Shown here piece after piece: positions 33,969-42,637 of a stretch of DNA of 64,000 nucleotides. The notes under the pieces are model-generated. The model was given only the letters and a program-made list of their open reading frames with translations. It was not told where the DNA came from and searched no databases. Where the stretch lies: NCBI GenBank assembly GCA_963812675.1, contig CAWEWR010000026.1, positions 1 to 64,000 of the forward strand, written 5' to 3'. The stretch's first letter is position 1, and every line of letters starts with the position of its first letter. The stretch comes from AP-15 sp963812675 (GTDB lineage Bacteria > Pseudomonadota > Alphaproteobacteria > ATCC43930 > CGMCC-115725). The position numbers and the translations under genes were made by a program.

Positions 33969-35141
33969 GTGCGGTTCTCACCAATGGTCGATCGCATCGC
34001 CGCGCGGGGCGCCGATGCCTGGAGCATCCACATGGAGGCGGCACGGCTGCGAGACCAGGGCCAGGATGTCATTTTTTTGACAGTCGGCGACCCGGACCAG
34101 GCGCCGCCCGAGCCGGTCATCGACGCGACGATCGAAGCGCTGCGCCGCCATCGCACCGGATATTCCTCGATTATCGGCTATCCGAGGGTCCGCGAGGCGA
34201 TTGCCACGCGGGTTCAGCGGCGCACCGGGCGTCCGTGCCGAGCCGACAACGTCGTCGTGACGCCCGGCGCGCAGGGCGGGGTCTTTTGCGCCCTCCAGTG
34301 CCTCGCCGGCCCGGGGGACGAAGTCATTGTGCCGGAGCCGATCTACAACACCTACGGGCCGGTGATTGGCGCAAGCGGCGCCGGCCTGGTGACGGTGCCG
34401 TTGCGCGCCGAGCGGGGCTTCCACCCGGATCTCGATGCGATCGCCGCCGCTGTCACGCCGCACGCCCGCGTAATCTGGATCAACAGCCCCCACAACCCGA
34501 CCGGCGTCGTGTTCACCGCGGACGAGATCGCCGGGATCGCCGAGCTGTGCCGCCGCCGCGATTTGTGGCTCCTTTCCGACGAGGTCTATGAGGATCTCGC
34601 GTTTGCCCGGCCGCATGTCAGCCCGTGGTCGTTGCCGGGCATGGCCGAGCGCACTGTTGTCGTGTCGAGCTTGTCGAAGTCGCATGCTATGCCGGGGTTT
34701 CGCTTTGGTTGGATCGTGGGGCCGCCAGCCTTGTCGGCGCACCTCTTCGACCTGTTGGTCGCGATGATCTACGGCAGCCCGGCCTTCATCCAGGACGGGG
34801 TGATGCCGGCGCTGGAAGGCGATCTCCCCGAGGTAGCGGCGCTGCGTGAGGCCTATCGCAATCGCGCGGCCATGCTCTCGGAGATCCTTTCCGAAGCCCC
34901 GAATTGCCGAGTGATGCGGCCCGAGGGCGGCATGTTCGTGCTAATGGACATCCGAGGCACGGGGGTCGCTTCCACAGCGTTCGCGCACGAACTGCTGGTG
35001 CGGGACCATGTAGCTGTCCTACCGTGCGACAGCTTTGGGCCGAGCGCCGCCGGACACCTGCGGATCTCTCTAACTGCCGCCGAGCCGCGGCTCGCAGAGG
35101 CGGGCCGCCGCATCGTCCGTTTCGCCCGCAGCATCGCGTAG
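33969..35141 (+). CDS. PLP-dependent class I/II aminotransferase
   Basis: 390 residues from GTG 33969 with a purine-rich AGAAAAAGAAG upstream. Landmarks are VGDPDQAPPEPVI, the cofactor-contacting PHNPTG, SDEVYEDL and the PLP-binding Lys237 in SLSKSHAMPGFRFGW; the substrate-carboxylate Arg is in HLRISLTAAEPRL. It is closest in style to the AspC/ArAT subgroup Ib, but the amino acid substrate cannot be set. Standalone gene, divergent from the esterase. Confidence 0.92.
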   Translation: MRFSPMVDRIAARGADAWSIHMEAARLRDQGQDVIFLTVGDPDQAPPEPVIDATIEALRRHRTGYSSIIGYPRVREAIATRVQRRTGRPCRADNVVVTPGAQGGVFCALQCLAGPGDEVIVPEPIYNTYGPVIGASGAGLVTVPLRAERGFHPDLDAIAAAVTPHARVIWINSPHNPTGVVFTADEIAGIAELCRRRDLWLLSDEVYEDLAFARPHVSPWSLPGMAERTVVVSSLSKSHAMPGFRFGWIVGPPALSAHLFDLLVAMIYGSPAFIQDGVMPALEGDLPEVAALREAYRNRAAMLSEILSEAPNCRVMRPEGGMFVLMDIRGTGVASTAFAHELLVRDHVAVLPCDSFGPSAAGHLRISLTAAEPRLAEAGRRIVRFARSIA

Positions 35142-35218
35142 CGCAGGTTTGTCGTTTCGAGTTCCCCGCCGGCTGGCGGCTAACCCGCCCTGGATGCAAT
35201 CGTACGCAATCCGCTGTC

Positions 35219-35239
35219 CCGTGGGCCTTCAGCCCACGG
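35219..35239. repeat. hairpin CCGTGGGC-CTTCA-GCCCACGG
   Basis: 8-bp perfect stem, 77 bases after the aminotransferase stop. A related arm, GTCCGTGGGCCGAAGG, occurs in the composite repeat at 27072. Likely a dispersed element; it may also end transcription. Confidence 0.55.
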
Positions 35240-35300
35240 ACAAGTTCCGTGGGGAAAGCCGGGACCCATCGACCGGCTGCCCCTGCCGCCGAAACATGGA

Positions 35301-35319
35301 CCCCGGCTTTTCGCCGGGG
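35301..35319 (+). terminator. hairpin CCCCGGC-TTTTC-GCCGGGG
   Basis: 7-bp stem followed by a T-rich stretch (TTCTATATTTTCTG). It is the best candidate terminator for the aminotransferase transcript, 160 bp after its stop. Confidence 0.5.
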
Positions 35320-35426
35320 AAGCGTTCTATATTTTCTGTCGTCACGAACCGACTTGTTGGCGGCAGCGAAGTGATTTCGCTACGCCCGAACTCCTCCAAT
35401 ATCGCTCCTTACGGTGACAGGACGCA

Positions 35427-35612
35427 CTAGCCGATCGGCGAAATGCAGAACGTCTCGGCGAGCAGCAATGCGTTGAGCGGCAACACAATGACGGCACCGA
35501 TGGCGGCCGACTCCAACAACACCATCGCAATGTTTACGAGCCCCGCAACGGCCAGCGCGGCGGTCACCTCGTGATTGGAAATGCGGACCAGCCTTCGTTT
35601 TTCGGCCTCGTT
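35427..35612 (-). pseudogene. NRAMP (MntH-like) metal transporter remnant with internal deletion
   Basis: The minus strand reads NEAEKRRLVRISNHEVTAAL, then AVAGLVNIAMVLL, then directly AIGAVIVLPLNALLLAETF and a stop at 35427. The first part fits the middle of NRAMP transporters (FSN-x-EV...AGLVNMAMV, helices 6-7); the last part fits the C-terminal helix and tail. The intervening helices 8-10 and the whole N-terminal half are missing. No start codon with a ribosome site is present. It is a fragment of a manganese/iron transporter gene. Confidence 0.5.
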
Positions 35613-35677
35613 GGCTCTGCCACGGCAGGGCTGCGAAGCGTCGCTTGTTGTGATAATGGTAGCTGGGTCATCCTGGC

Positions 35678-37270
35678 GTGGGCGACGTGCGGATACACTA
35701 CCGCTACCGGGGCAACGAGAAGATCTTCGACAGGCCGGTCGAGTCGGTGATCGTCGGCCGGCCGCGCCATGGCTTGCAGGTGGATATCGATTTGACGCCG
35801 GATCTGCGCGTCTCGCGGCCCCACGCGCGGATTTCGGTTGCTGAGGGCCATTACTGGATCGAAGACCTCGGCAGCGCCAATGGGACGGAAGTCGATGGGC
35901 AGCCGATCAAGGGAATAGGCAAAGTCCGGCTCGAACCCGGCCAGCGGATACAGATCAGCGATACTACATTAACGGTCGATATTCCGAACAGGGACTCTCA
36001 GCCCGAGCCCAGCTGGGCCTCGGACGACCGGACCTTGGTCGACACCCATGATACGCGCCTGGACATCGCCGAAATGATCGATGCCGCGACGCCTGTTTTC
36101 GAGCCGGGTAAGCCGATCGATCCGGATCGGGCGCAAGCATTGGCCTTGCTCTACGAATTGCCGCTGCAGTTCGGCGAGCAGACCGAGCTCGATGCGCTGT
36201 TCCAGACGATTATCGAGCGGCTGGTGGCGATTATCCCGGCGGCGACCCGCGGCGCGCTGTTGCTCGAGGATCAGACGAGCGGAGAGCTTTTGCTCAAGGC
36301 GCATGTTCCCGCGGGGCAGCCTTCGGTCAGCATGACCCTGGCATCGAGGACGATGTCGCGGCACCAAGGATTTATCTGGCATGAGGGTTTGGATCCCAGC
36401 CAAAGCCAGTTCTTGAACCGGATCAAGGCCGGCATGTATGTGCCGCTGATCTGGAAGGGCCGGGTGCTGGGCGTGGCGTGCGTCGACAACAGCGATGGCG
36501 GGACGATTTTCACTGCCGACGATTTGCGCCTGATGCTCGCCGTCGCGCATTACGCCGCGATGGCGGCGATGCAGCACCAGCTGCAGAGCGAGCTTCGCCA
36601 AAATGCCGCGCTGCTCGGCCGGCTGTTGACCAATTTCTCGCCGAAAATCCGGGACGCGCTGTTGTCGCGGGCCGCTCACGGGCGCTTGCGCCTCGGCGGC
36701 GAGCGGTCGGAGGTGGTCCTTCTCGCGTCGGATGTCCGCGGCTTTACATTGCTGACCTCGGGCATGGATACCGACGATGTGATGGACTTGCTCAACGATT
36801 ATATGTCGGCTCTGGTCGAGGCCATCTTCAAGCACGACGGTACTGTCGACAGGATCACCGGAGACGGCATCCTAGCGGTCTTCGGCAGTCCTGAGCCGGA
36901 CCCGTTGCGGCACGAAAAGGCGGTGCGCGCGGCACTGGCGATGCAGTCCGCGATGATCGAAGTCAGCGACAATCGCAGGCGTCGCGGGCAGCGGATTTGC
37001 ACGATCGGGATCGGAGTTCATAGCGGCGAGGTATTGCATGGGTTCATCGGCTCGAATGACCGCATGGAGCTGACGATCATCGGCGAAGCCGCCAACTGGA
37101 CGGCGCGCTATTGTGACGGCGCGGCGGGTGGCGAGATCCTGATCAGCCCGGCATTGCACCAGCATCTGTGGCGGCACATCGACGCCGAGCTGACCACGAT
37201 CGAGACTAAGCACGAAGGCATTCTCAGCGCCTATCGCCTCAAAGGACTGAAGAGCGCCGCACCGAGCTAG
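35678..37270 (+). CDS. adenylate/guanylate cyclase with FHA and GAF domains
   Basis: 530 residues from GTG 35678. Residues about 1-105 form an FHA domain (VIVGRPRHG, VSRPHARIS, LGSANGTEVDG), which binds phosphothreonine. Residues about 160-310 form a GAF sensor domain. The class III cyclase domain follows, with both metal-binding Asp residues (Asp352 in ASDVRGFT, Asp396 in TGDGILAVFG) and GIGVHSGEVLHGFIG. It is therefore probably active in making cAMP or cGMP in the cytoplasm. The domain set links phosphorylation to cyclic nucleotide output. It converges on a PP2C phosphatase and a Ser/Thr kinase lies nearby, so these are its likely partners. Confidence 0.9.
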   Translation: MGDVRIHYRYRGNEKIFDRPVESVIVGRPRHGLQVDIDLTPDLRVSRPHARISVAEGHYWIEDLGSANGTEVDGQPIKGIGKVRLEPGQRIQISDTTLTVDIPNRDSQPEPSWASDDRTLVDTHDTRLDIAEMIDAATPVFEPGKPIDPDRAQALALLYELPLQFGEQTELDALFQTIIERLVAIIPAATRGALLLEDQTSGELLLKAHVPAGQPSVSMTLASRTMSRHQGFIWHEGLDPSQSQFLNRIKAGMYVPLIWKGRVLGVACVDNSDGGTIFTADDLRLMLAVAHYAAMAAMQHQLQSELRQNAALLGRLLTNFSPKIRDALLSRAAHGRLRLGGERSEVVLLASDVRGFTLLTSGMDTDDVMDLLNDYMSALVEAIFKHDGTVDRITGDGILAVFGSPEPDPLRHEKAVRAALAMQSAMIEVSDNRRRRGQRICTIGIGVHSGEVLHGFIGSNDRMELTIIGEAANWTARYCDGAAGGEILISPALHQHLWRHIDAELTTIETKHEGILSAYRLKGLKSAAPS

Positions 37271-37282
37271 CTGCCGGCAATT

Positions 37283-37996
37283 TCACCTTGTGTATTCAAC
37301 CACTACGGCGCTGACGTTATCCCGCGCGCCTTGATCGAGTGCTTGCTCGATCAGTTGGTCGGCGACTGCCGCGAGTGGGAAGCCGGTCAAGATGCGGGCT
37401 ATTTCGGCGTCCCTGAGAGCGCTGCTGAGCCCGTCCGAACAAAGCAGTAGAATGTCGCCTGGTTCGACCCGGTCGTGCCGTTCTTCGAGCACCAGCCGGT
37501 CAAAGGCCCCGATCAGATTTGTCACGATGTTTGCCATCGGGTGGGCGGCCGCCGCTTCCGGCAAAATCTCGCCGCGGTCGACCAGGTCCTGGACGTGGCT
37601 CTGGTCTCGGCTCAGCTGGCGCAACTGGCCGGCTCGCATCCGATACAATCGGCTGTCCCCCACCCACAGGCAGCAACATTGGTCATCCCAGATCAGCAGC
37701 ACCGCGACGGTGCTGCCGATCAACGCATTCGGACCAATCGTTGCCGCTTTCGCCCGCACCTCGCGGTTGACTTCCGCAAGGCTCCTCTTCACGTCCTCGA
37801 CCAGCGAGAGACCGGGCAGCGGATTCACCTGGTGCAACGCTGCGATGATGCGGCTGCTCGCGTAGTCGCCGCGCTCGTGTCCTCCCGCCCCGTCGGCAAC
37901 CGCCCACAAGCCGATCTCGGCGCGCTCGAGCACCGCGTCCTCATTTCGCCGGCGCACCATCCCGACATGGGTCCGTGCAGCGGAACGACAGGGCAT
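37283..37996 (-). CDS. PP2C-family protein Ser/Thr phosphatase
   Basis: 237 residues with all metal-binding motifs of bacterial PP2C (PstP/PppA-like): RRRNEDAVL, VADGAGGHERGDYAS, WVGDSRLYR, LLLCSDGLSSAL and GARDNVSAVVVEY. It has no membrane helix, so it is cytoplasmic. It removes phosphate from Ser/Thr. It ends 12 bp from the convergent cyclase gene and is in a minus-strand run with a peptidoglycan-binding protein and a kinase, whose phosphorylation it probably reverses. Confidence 0.93.
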   Translation of the reverse strand: MPCRSAARTHVGMVRRRNEDAVLERAEIGLWAVADGAGGHERGDYASSRIIAALHQVNPLPGLSLVEDVKRSLAEVNREVRAKAATIGPNALIGSTVAVLLIWDDQCCCLWVGDSRLYRMRAGQLRQLSRDQSHVQDLVDRGEILPEAAAAHPMANIVTNLIGAFDRLVLEERHDRVEPGDILLLCSDGLSSALRDAEIARILTGFPLAAVADQLIEQALDQGARDNVSAVVVEYTR

Positions 37997-38008
37997 GTCC
38001 TCAAGCCT

Positions 38009-38695
38009 TCATTTCTGGGATTCCTGTTCGATCTTCAGGCGGCACGTGAAGTAATCCAGAACGCGAGACTGCCGTTGCACTTCGGTCAGCGCAGACCCGC
38101 CGATGTTCCCGGCAATCTGGCGCGCCTCGTTGAGGCGGTCCTTCAGCATCGAAACCGCGCGAGCGGTCGAGCCGTCAAACCCTTCCTGCAGATATTTTTC
38201 GGGAGTGTATTGGGTCGCGCCGATCTTAAAATCTTCGGCATGAAAGGGGCACGCGGCGAAGCGATCGGAGGCCGGGGCGGACGGCTGCACCGGCGCGACC
38301 GCAGCCGCGGGGGGCACTGGGGCTGCGGCAGGCGACCCCGGCTTCCTCTCGCCCTCGAAAATGACCCGCGACGCTTCAGTTCGCAGCCGGGTCAACGCGG
38401 TCGCCGGGATTTTGCCGCCATTGACCAGATCGGCTTGCGGCAGGCCGGTATCCTGCTGAAATTTGCGCCAGGCCCTGGTCGTCTGAGGGCCGATCACCCC
38501 GTCTATCGGCCCCGGTTCCATGCCGATACGCAGCAGCATGAACTGAATTTCGCGGACCAGCGCGGGGGTAACCTCGAGGTCATCGGACTTGCCAGCGAAC
38601 TCGGAGGCGCACCAGCCCGCAGACCGCGGCTGCATCGGCAGGGTCGCGACGGCCAGAAAAAAAATCGCGCAACGCGCGATGTTGCGCCCGTTCAT
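38009..38695 (-). CDS. exported peptidoglycan-binding protein
   Basis: 228 residues. An N-terminal signal peptide (ARCAIFFLAVATLPMQPRSA) is followed near residues 42-85 by a PG_binding_1 domain: LVREIQFMLLRIGMEPGPID, GVIGPQTTRAWRKFQQDTGL. The centre is Pro/Ala-rich and the C-terminal 90 residues are helical with two cysteines, of unknown fold. It should sit in the periplasm on the cell wall. Position between kinase and phosphatase genes suggests that it senses or reports wall state, but that is inference. The gap to the phosphatase gene is 12 bp. Confidence 0.8.
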   Translation of the reverse strand: MNGRNIARCAIFFLAVATLPMQPRSAGWCASEFAGKSDDLEVTPALVREIQFMLLRIGMEPGPIDGVIGPQTTRAWRKFQQDTGLPQADLVNGGKIPATALTRLRTEASRVIFEGERKPGSPAAAPVPPAAAVAPVQPSAPASDRFAACPFHAEDFKIGATQYTPEKYLQEGFDGSTARAVSMLKDRLNEARQIAGNIGGSALTEVQRQSRVLDYFTCRLKIEQESQK

Positions 38696-38721
38696 TCTCG
38701 CAATCCCAACTTAGCCGGCAA

Positions 38722-40068
38722 TCACTCCGCTCCGTGCGCATTGAGGAACGCTCGGCGTTCCCTTTCATCGGGAATGTGCGTGGCCAATACCAGGCATAAT
38801 TTGGCCAGAGACTCGAATTTCCCCAGCTCTCTCTTTACGAGAATTCGGGCAATCGGGCCTATATAGCGAATAAGGTCGGATTCTATCGCTGCAATGCTCG
38901 CCGGGTTCGGCGACTGGGCCGGCGAAACGGACTGCCGCTCGACCTTCTTCGCCGGTGTCGGTACGGGCGGCGGGCTCGGCCGGCCAAGCCCCGCAGCGGC
39001 GCGTTGACGCCCTCTGGCCAAGAATTCGGCACGGTCTTTCGGGTTGGCAACTTGCCTGCCGAGCAACTCATACAACCCCAGCAGATCGCTCGCGCCCCTG
39101 AGCGCCCGCTTCACGGCGATCGACGCCATCGGGCCGATGAAAGTCGCCAGATCGCGCTCGGTCTCCCGGAGCAGTTCGGCGCTGAAAGACGCCTCGGGCG
39201 AGGCGGTTTGTGCCGCATTGGCGGTGAGTTGCGGCTCCCCCGGCCGGCCAGGCATTGCGTCGGCAACGGCTTTCGAGAACGCTGCAGCGTCGGCGTAGCG
39301 CTGCGCCGGATCGAAGGCGACCGACTTGCCGATGACGTGCTTCATGGCCTCGGGGACCGCCGGGTTCAATGCCCGGATATCCTCCGGTCCCCGCTTTTCC
39401 ATAAAGGATATGATCTCGGTGATGCTCTTGCCCCGGAAAGGCTTCACCCCGGTCAGCATTTCAAACAGGATGACGCCGGTGGCGAACAGGTCGGTGCGGT
39501 GGTCGATAGGGCCTCCAGAGAGTTGCTCGGGCGCCATGTAGGCGGGCGTTCCCAATAAGTCGCCGACGATGGTGAACTCGGAGGCCTCCAGACGGGCGAT
39601 GCCGAAATCGGCGACCTTAACTTGGTCGCCCGGCAAGATCATGACGTTGGATGGTTTGATGTCGCGATGCACGATCCCGTTGGCGTGGGCGAACCCGAGA
39701 GCACTCAGCACCTGGCTTATGATCGCGAAGCTGCGGTCTTGCGCGAGCGGGCCGGACGATTTGATTAGTTGGTCGAGGCTTTGGCCCTCCACCAGCTCCA
39801 TGACCAGAAACGGCGTGCCGTTGTCGTCGCCGAAATCCCAGATCGCGACGATGTTCGGGTGGAACCGCCGTCCGGCGGCCCGCGCTTCCCGCCGGAAGCG
39901 CTCGAGTAATTGCTCGCCTCCGCTGCCGGCAACCAGCTCGGGACGCACTACCTTGATTGCGACCAGGCGATCGATTGCCGGGTCGTGGGCGCGATAGACT
40001 TCGCCCATCGCCCCGGTACCGAGCAATGTTTCGATCCGATAGCGGCCGATCGACCGGACAGTGTTCAT
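38722..40068 (-). CDS. PknB-like Ser/Thr protein kinase with duplicated C-terminal domain
   Basis: 448 residues. The kinase domain (about 10-270) is complete: glycine loop LLGTGAMGEVY, ATP-binding Lys39 in VAIKVV, HRDIKPSN with catalytic Asp136, DFG at 154 and APEQ. After a linker there are two related repeats of about 60 residues (296-356 and 388-448), each with a core like DLATFIGPMASIAVKRAL and DLIRYIGPIARILVKREL and a closing acidic FL block. There is no membrane segment, unlike classical PknB. It probably phosphorylates a target read by the FHA domain of the nearby cyclase. Confidence 0.92.
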   Translation of the reverse strand: MNTVRSIGRYRIETLLGTGAMGEVYRAHDPAIDRLVAIKVVRPELVAGSGGEQLLERFRREARAAGRRFHPNIVAIWDFGDDNGTPFLVMELVEGQSLDQLIKSSGPLAQDRSFAIISQVLSALGFAHANGIVHRDIKPSNVMILPGDQVKVADFGIARLEASEFTIVGDLLGTPAYMAPEQLSGGPIDHRTDLFATGVILFEMLTGVKPFRGKSITEIISFMEKRGPEDIRALNPAVPEAMKHVIGKSVAFDPAQRYADAAAFSKAVADAMPGRPGEPQLTANAAQTASPEASFSAELLRETERDLATFIGPMASIAVKRALRGASDLLGLYELLGRQVANPKDRAEFLARGRQRAAAGLGRPSPPPVPTPAKKVERQSVSPAQSPNPASIAAIESDLIRYIGPIARILVKRELGKFESLAKLCLVLATHIPDERERRAFLNAHGAE

Positions 40069-40108
40069 CTCTCAGGGCTCAAACTGAGCTGGCCTGCTGA
40101 GACAAAAT

Positions 40109-40987
40109 TCAGCTTTGCTCTTCCAGCATGCTCATCGCATTCTGCAGGCTGCGCCGCATCCGATTAAATGAGGCGGACAGCGAGCCGATTTCGTCTCGGC
40201 TGGCGTGGACGTATTCGGGGGTGTCGAGCTGCCCCATGCTGACCTTATCGGCCATCTCGGAGATTTCGGCTACCGGTCGCGTCACCAGCACGCGCAGCAA
40301 GACGTCGACAAGGACGATCGTCACGATAAAGGTTCCGGCCAGCGCCAGCATGAACCAGAAGAGCGCCTGATAGGCGCGGGCCAGCGGCACGCCGAGCGGG
40401 ATCGAGACGACCTGTGCGCCGACAATTTCACCCAGTTTCCAGCCAAATCCGTTTTGCGAGCCATAGAGGGCGATCATCGTCGGGGGGGCATTCTCGGGTG
40501 TGCTGTGGCAGCTGAGGCAAACTTGGCTGCCGATTTTCAGCGGATGGGAGAGCGTCAGAAACTTCCCTCCCGGGGTGTCGCGGATCGTCACCGTTTCCGA
40601 CTTGCTGGAATCGTCGCGAAAACCGTTGATGATGTCGGCTTCCCAATCCGCCGCCCGGTCGTTGACATTAGTGGGGTTGAGCGTCGGCTCGCGATAAGTG
40701 TATTCCGGCAATTTTTGCCGCACCAATTTCAGAGTGGTTAGCGCCGCGAACGCTGAAACCGATTGCGGCAGAAACTGGATCTTCAGCTGCGGCTCGAGTA
40801 ACGGCCAATTGTAGTCGGCAGTATATTTGCGGATCGCCGACGCGCCCTCGATCATGATCCTCGCATTCTGCAGACTTTCTTCGAGCGCATTCTTGCTGAG
40901 GATCGTATAGGCGCCGACCCCAGCCAAGCCGAGCCCGACCAGAAACGCGGCGGATATCGCCAAATCTATTTTCCATCGTATTTTCAT
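40109..40987 (-). CDS. membrane sensor with c-type haem motif (DUF3365/Tll0287-like) and HAMP domain
   Basis: 292 residues from ATG 40987. A membrane helix at about 9-30 leads to a periplasmic domain resembling DUF3365 (Tll0287-like), which carries CLSCH (Cys157, Cys160, His161) for covalent haem. A second helix at about 206-230 is followed by a HAMP domain ending in DEIGSLSASFNRMRRSL. No kinase or methyl-accepting domain follows, so the signal must pass to a partner. The kinase gene is 40 bp downstream on the same strand. Redox or gas sensing feeding the kinase is a reasonable inference. Confidence 0.85.
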   Translation of the reverse strand: MKIRWKIDLAISAAFLVGLGLAGVGAYTILSKNALEESLQNARIMIEGASAIRKYTADYNWPLLEPQLKIQFLPQSVSAFAALTTLKLVRQKLPEYTYREPTLNPTNVNDRAADWEADIINGFRDDSSKSETVTIRDTPGGKFLTLSHPLKIGSQVCLSCHSTPENAPPTMIALYGSQNGFGWKLGEIVGAQVVSIPLGVPLARAYQALFWFMLALAGTFIVTIVLVDVLLRVLVTRPVAEISEMADKVSMGQLDTPEYVHASRDEIGSLSASFNRMRRSLQNAMSMLEEQS

Positions 40988-41138
40988 GGCCTGGACTTCG
41001 GTAGCGTCGGCGACAATTTGCAAGGTCGAGATCTTACAGTCCCGGCTTCCATTTTCAAAGCGCGGTGGCTATCACCAGGGGTTCTATGCGCTGGAGGAAA
41101 TCGTGTGCCTGAAGGCGAAATGGGGTCGTGTGACGCGA

Positions 41139-41702
41139 ATGCGTTACGCCCTTGCCGGCCTGTTCTTTGCCCTTCTGTGCTCCTGCACGCCTGTTCCGGA
41201 GACCGAGTTCGCGCTGGCGAGCGTGACACCGGCCACGGCTCGGATCGATGCCGGGCTGGCGGCGGTCACCGTCGAGCCGGCGAGCCGCGACCGAGCCGTC
41301 TACCCGCTGCCGCGCAGCCTGACCCCGCTGTTGCCGCTGTGGCAAGCGGCCTTGCAAGACGCGGTGACGAGACAAGGCATTTTTCGTCCGGAGGCTTCGC
41401 GGCGGCTGTCGATCGTCGTCAAGGTCCTGGAATTCTCGCTGTCGAGAAACATCTTGTCGGTGTTTGCCCGCTATCAGCTGTTCGGTGTCCCGGCCGGAGA
41501 CCCGGTTTTCAGCGCCGATATCATGAGCAATGCAGGATTGAGCAGTCTGGCTACCGGGGTGACGAGCCTGGACGACCCGGCGGTTGCGACGCAGAACCGT
41601 ACTCAGGTAATCCGGGCAATTCAGGACAACATCACGCAGTTTCTCGACCAGCTCGAAGCGTTCGCGCGGCAGCCACGCGGCGCCACACCTCCCCGGCCCT
41701 GA
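41139..41702 (+). CDS. hypothetical lipoprotein
   Basis: 187 residues from ATG 41139; GTG 41104 is an alternative. The signal ends in FFALLCSC, giving a lipidated Cys. The mature part has a conserved-looking beta-rich body (AAVTVEPASRDRAVYPL, SIVVKVLEFSLS, ARYQLFGVPAGDPVF) and an Ala/Gln-rich end, similar in feel to outer-membrane-associated lipoproteins of unknown function. It is divergent from the haem sensor across 151 bp, which must hold both promoters, so it may belong to the same regulon. Confidence 0.75.
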   Translation: MRYALAGLFFALLCSCTPVPETEFALASVTPATARIDAGLAAVTVEPASRDRAVYPLPRSLTPLLPLWQAALQDAVTRQGIFRPEASRRLSIVVKVLEFSLSRNILSVFARYQLFGVPAGDPVFSADIMSNAGLSSLATGVTSLDDPAVATQNRTQVIRAIQDNITQFLDQLEAFARQPRGATPPRP

Positions 41703-41884
41703 GCGCTCGCAAATCGGGCTATACTGTCCCGCCCTCATTGTTGCGCAGAGTCCCTGGTTGTGTTAGGAACCGCGCCGGTTTGGCGGGGCGTTGTTGTGCA
41801 GGCGCATGCTGCCTGCTGCGATCGAAGACGACGACGGAGGGCTGCGGGGCCTTTGCCCGAGCGGCCGATAAGGACGGATTTCCA

Positions 41885-42445
41885 TTGGCTTCTGAGGCGA
41901 CGGGCGTTTCCGGCTTGGCTGAGCGTTACGCGGCGGCGTTGTTCGACCTCGCCGACGAACGCCGGATCCTCGACGAGGTGGCGTCGGATTTGCGGCAGCT
42001 GCGGGCGATGGTGCAGGCGAGTCCGGATCTGCTGCGGCTTATCCGAAGCCCAATTCTCTCACGCGACGAGCAATCGAAGGGGATCGGGGCGCTCGCCCAG
42101 CGGGCCGGCCTGTCTCCTTTGGTTCGGGATTTTCTCGCGGTGGTCGCGCGCAATCGGCGCCTCTTTGCCGTCCCCGCAATGATCGACGCCTTTCTCGCCA
42201 AACTTGCCGCGCGGCGCGGCGAAGTCACCGCCGAAGTGTTTGCGGCGCAGCCCTTGAGCGAAGCGCAGCTCGCGGCGTTGAACGAGCAGCTGCGCCGCAG
42301 CATCGGCAGCCGGATCTCGATCGATGTTCGCGTCGACCCGGGGCTGATCGGCGGCCTCGTCGTCAAACTCGGCTCGCGCATGGTCGACGGATCGATTAAG
42401 AGCAAGCTGCAGCGGCTGCAGCGGACGATGAAGAGCATTGCCTGA
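41885..42445 (+). CDS. atpH: ATP synthase F1 subunit delta
   Basis: 186 residues from TTG 41885, preceded by AGGACGG; no ATG or GTG is available near the conserved start LAERYAAALFDLA. The N-terminal helical domain and the C-terminal block LNEQLRRSIGSRISIDVRVD, GLIGGLVVKLGSRMVDGSI are typical of OSCP/delta, which links F1 to the peripheral stalk. First gene of the F1 operon, as usual in alphaproteobacteria, where Fo genes are elsewhere. Confidence 0.95.
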   Translation: MASEATGVSGLAERYAAALFDLADERRILDEVASDLRQLRAMVQASPDLLRLIRSPILSRDEQSKGIGALAQRAGLSPLVRDFLAVVARNRRLFAVPAMIDAFLAKLAARRGEVTAEVFAAQPLSEAQLAALNEQLRRSIGSRISIDVRVDPGLIGGLVVKLGSRMVDGSIKSKLQRLQRTMKSIA

Positions 42446-42499
42446 CGGTTGTGAGTCTCGACACGAGGCGCACGATTTCGTCTAACGGCGCTTTGATTA

Positions 42500-42637
42500 C
42501 CCTCTCCCCCCGCCGGCCGGGGGGAGAGGGCAGGGTGAGGGGGGCCCAGGGGCTCGTGCACGGTGCTGCCCACCTCACCCTCCCGCCGCTGCGCGACGGG
42601 CCCCTCCCTCTCCCCCCTGAAGGGCGGAGAGGGGCTT
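42500..42637. repeat. composite repeat between atpH and atpA
   Basis: Opens with CCCTCTCCCC-CCGCCGGCC-GGGGGGAGAGGG, then GCAGGGTGAGGGG, a 28-bp spacer, CACCTCACCCTCCC, GGGCCCCTCCCTCTCCCCC and GGCGGAGAGGGGCTT. The same order occurs at 26967-27140. It takes up over half of the 240-bp gap, an unusual expansion inside a conserved operon. Confidence 0.8.

Noticed and set aside
35564..35851. Minus-strand open frame of 95 residues overlapping the cyclase start
   Set aside because: It is antisense to the FHA domain, which has clear motifs, and is in a different frame from the NRAMP remnant.
26967..42637. CRISPR array or phage-type direct repeats
   Set aside because: The repeated units are palindromic, irregularly spaced and scattered between genes; there is no repeat-spacer periodicity and no cas gene.
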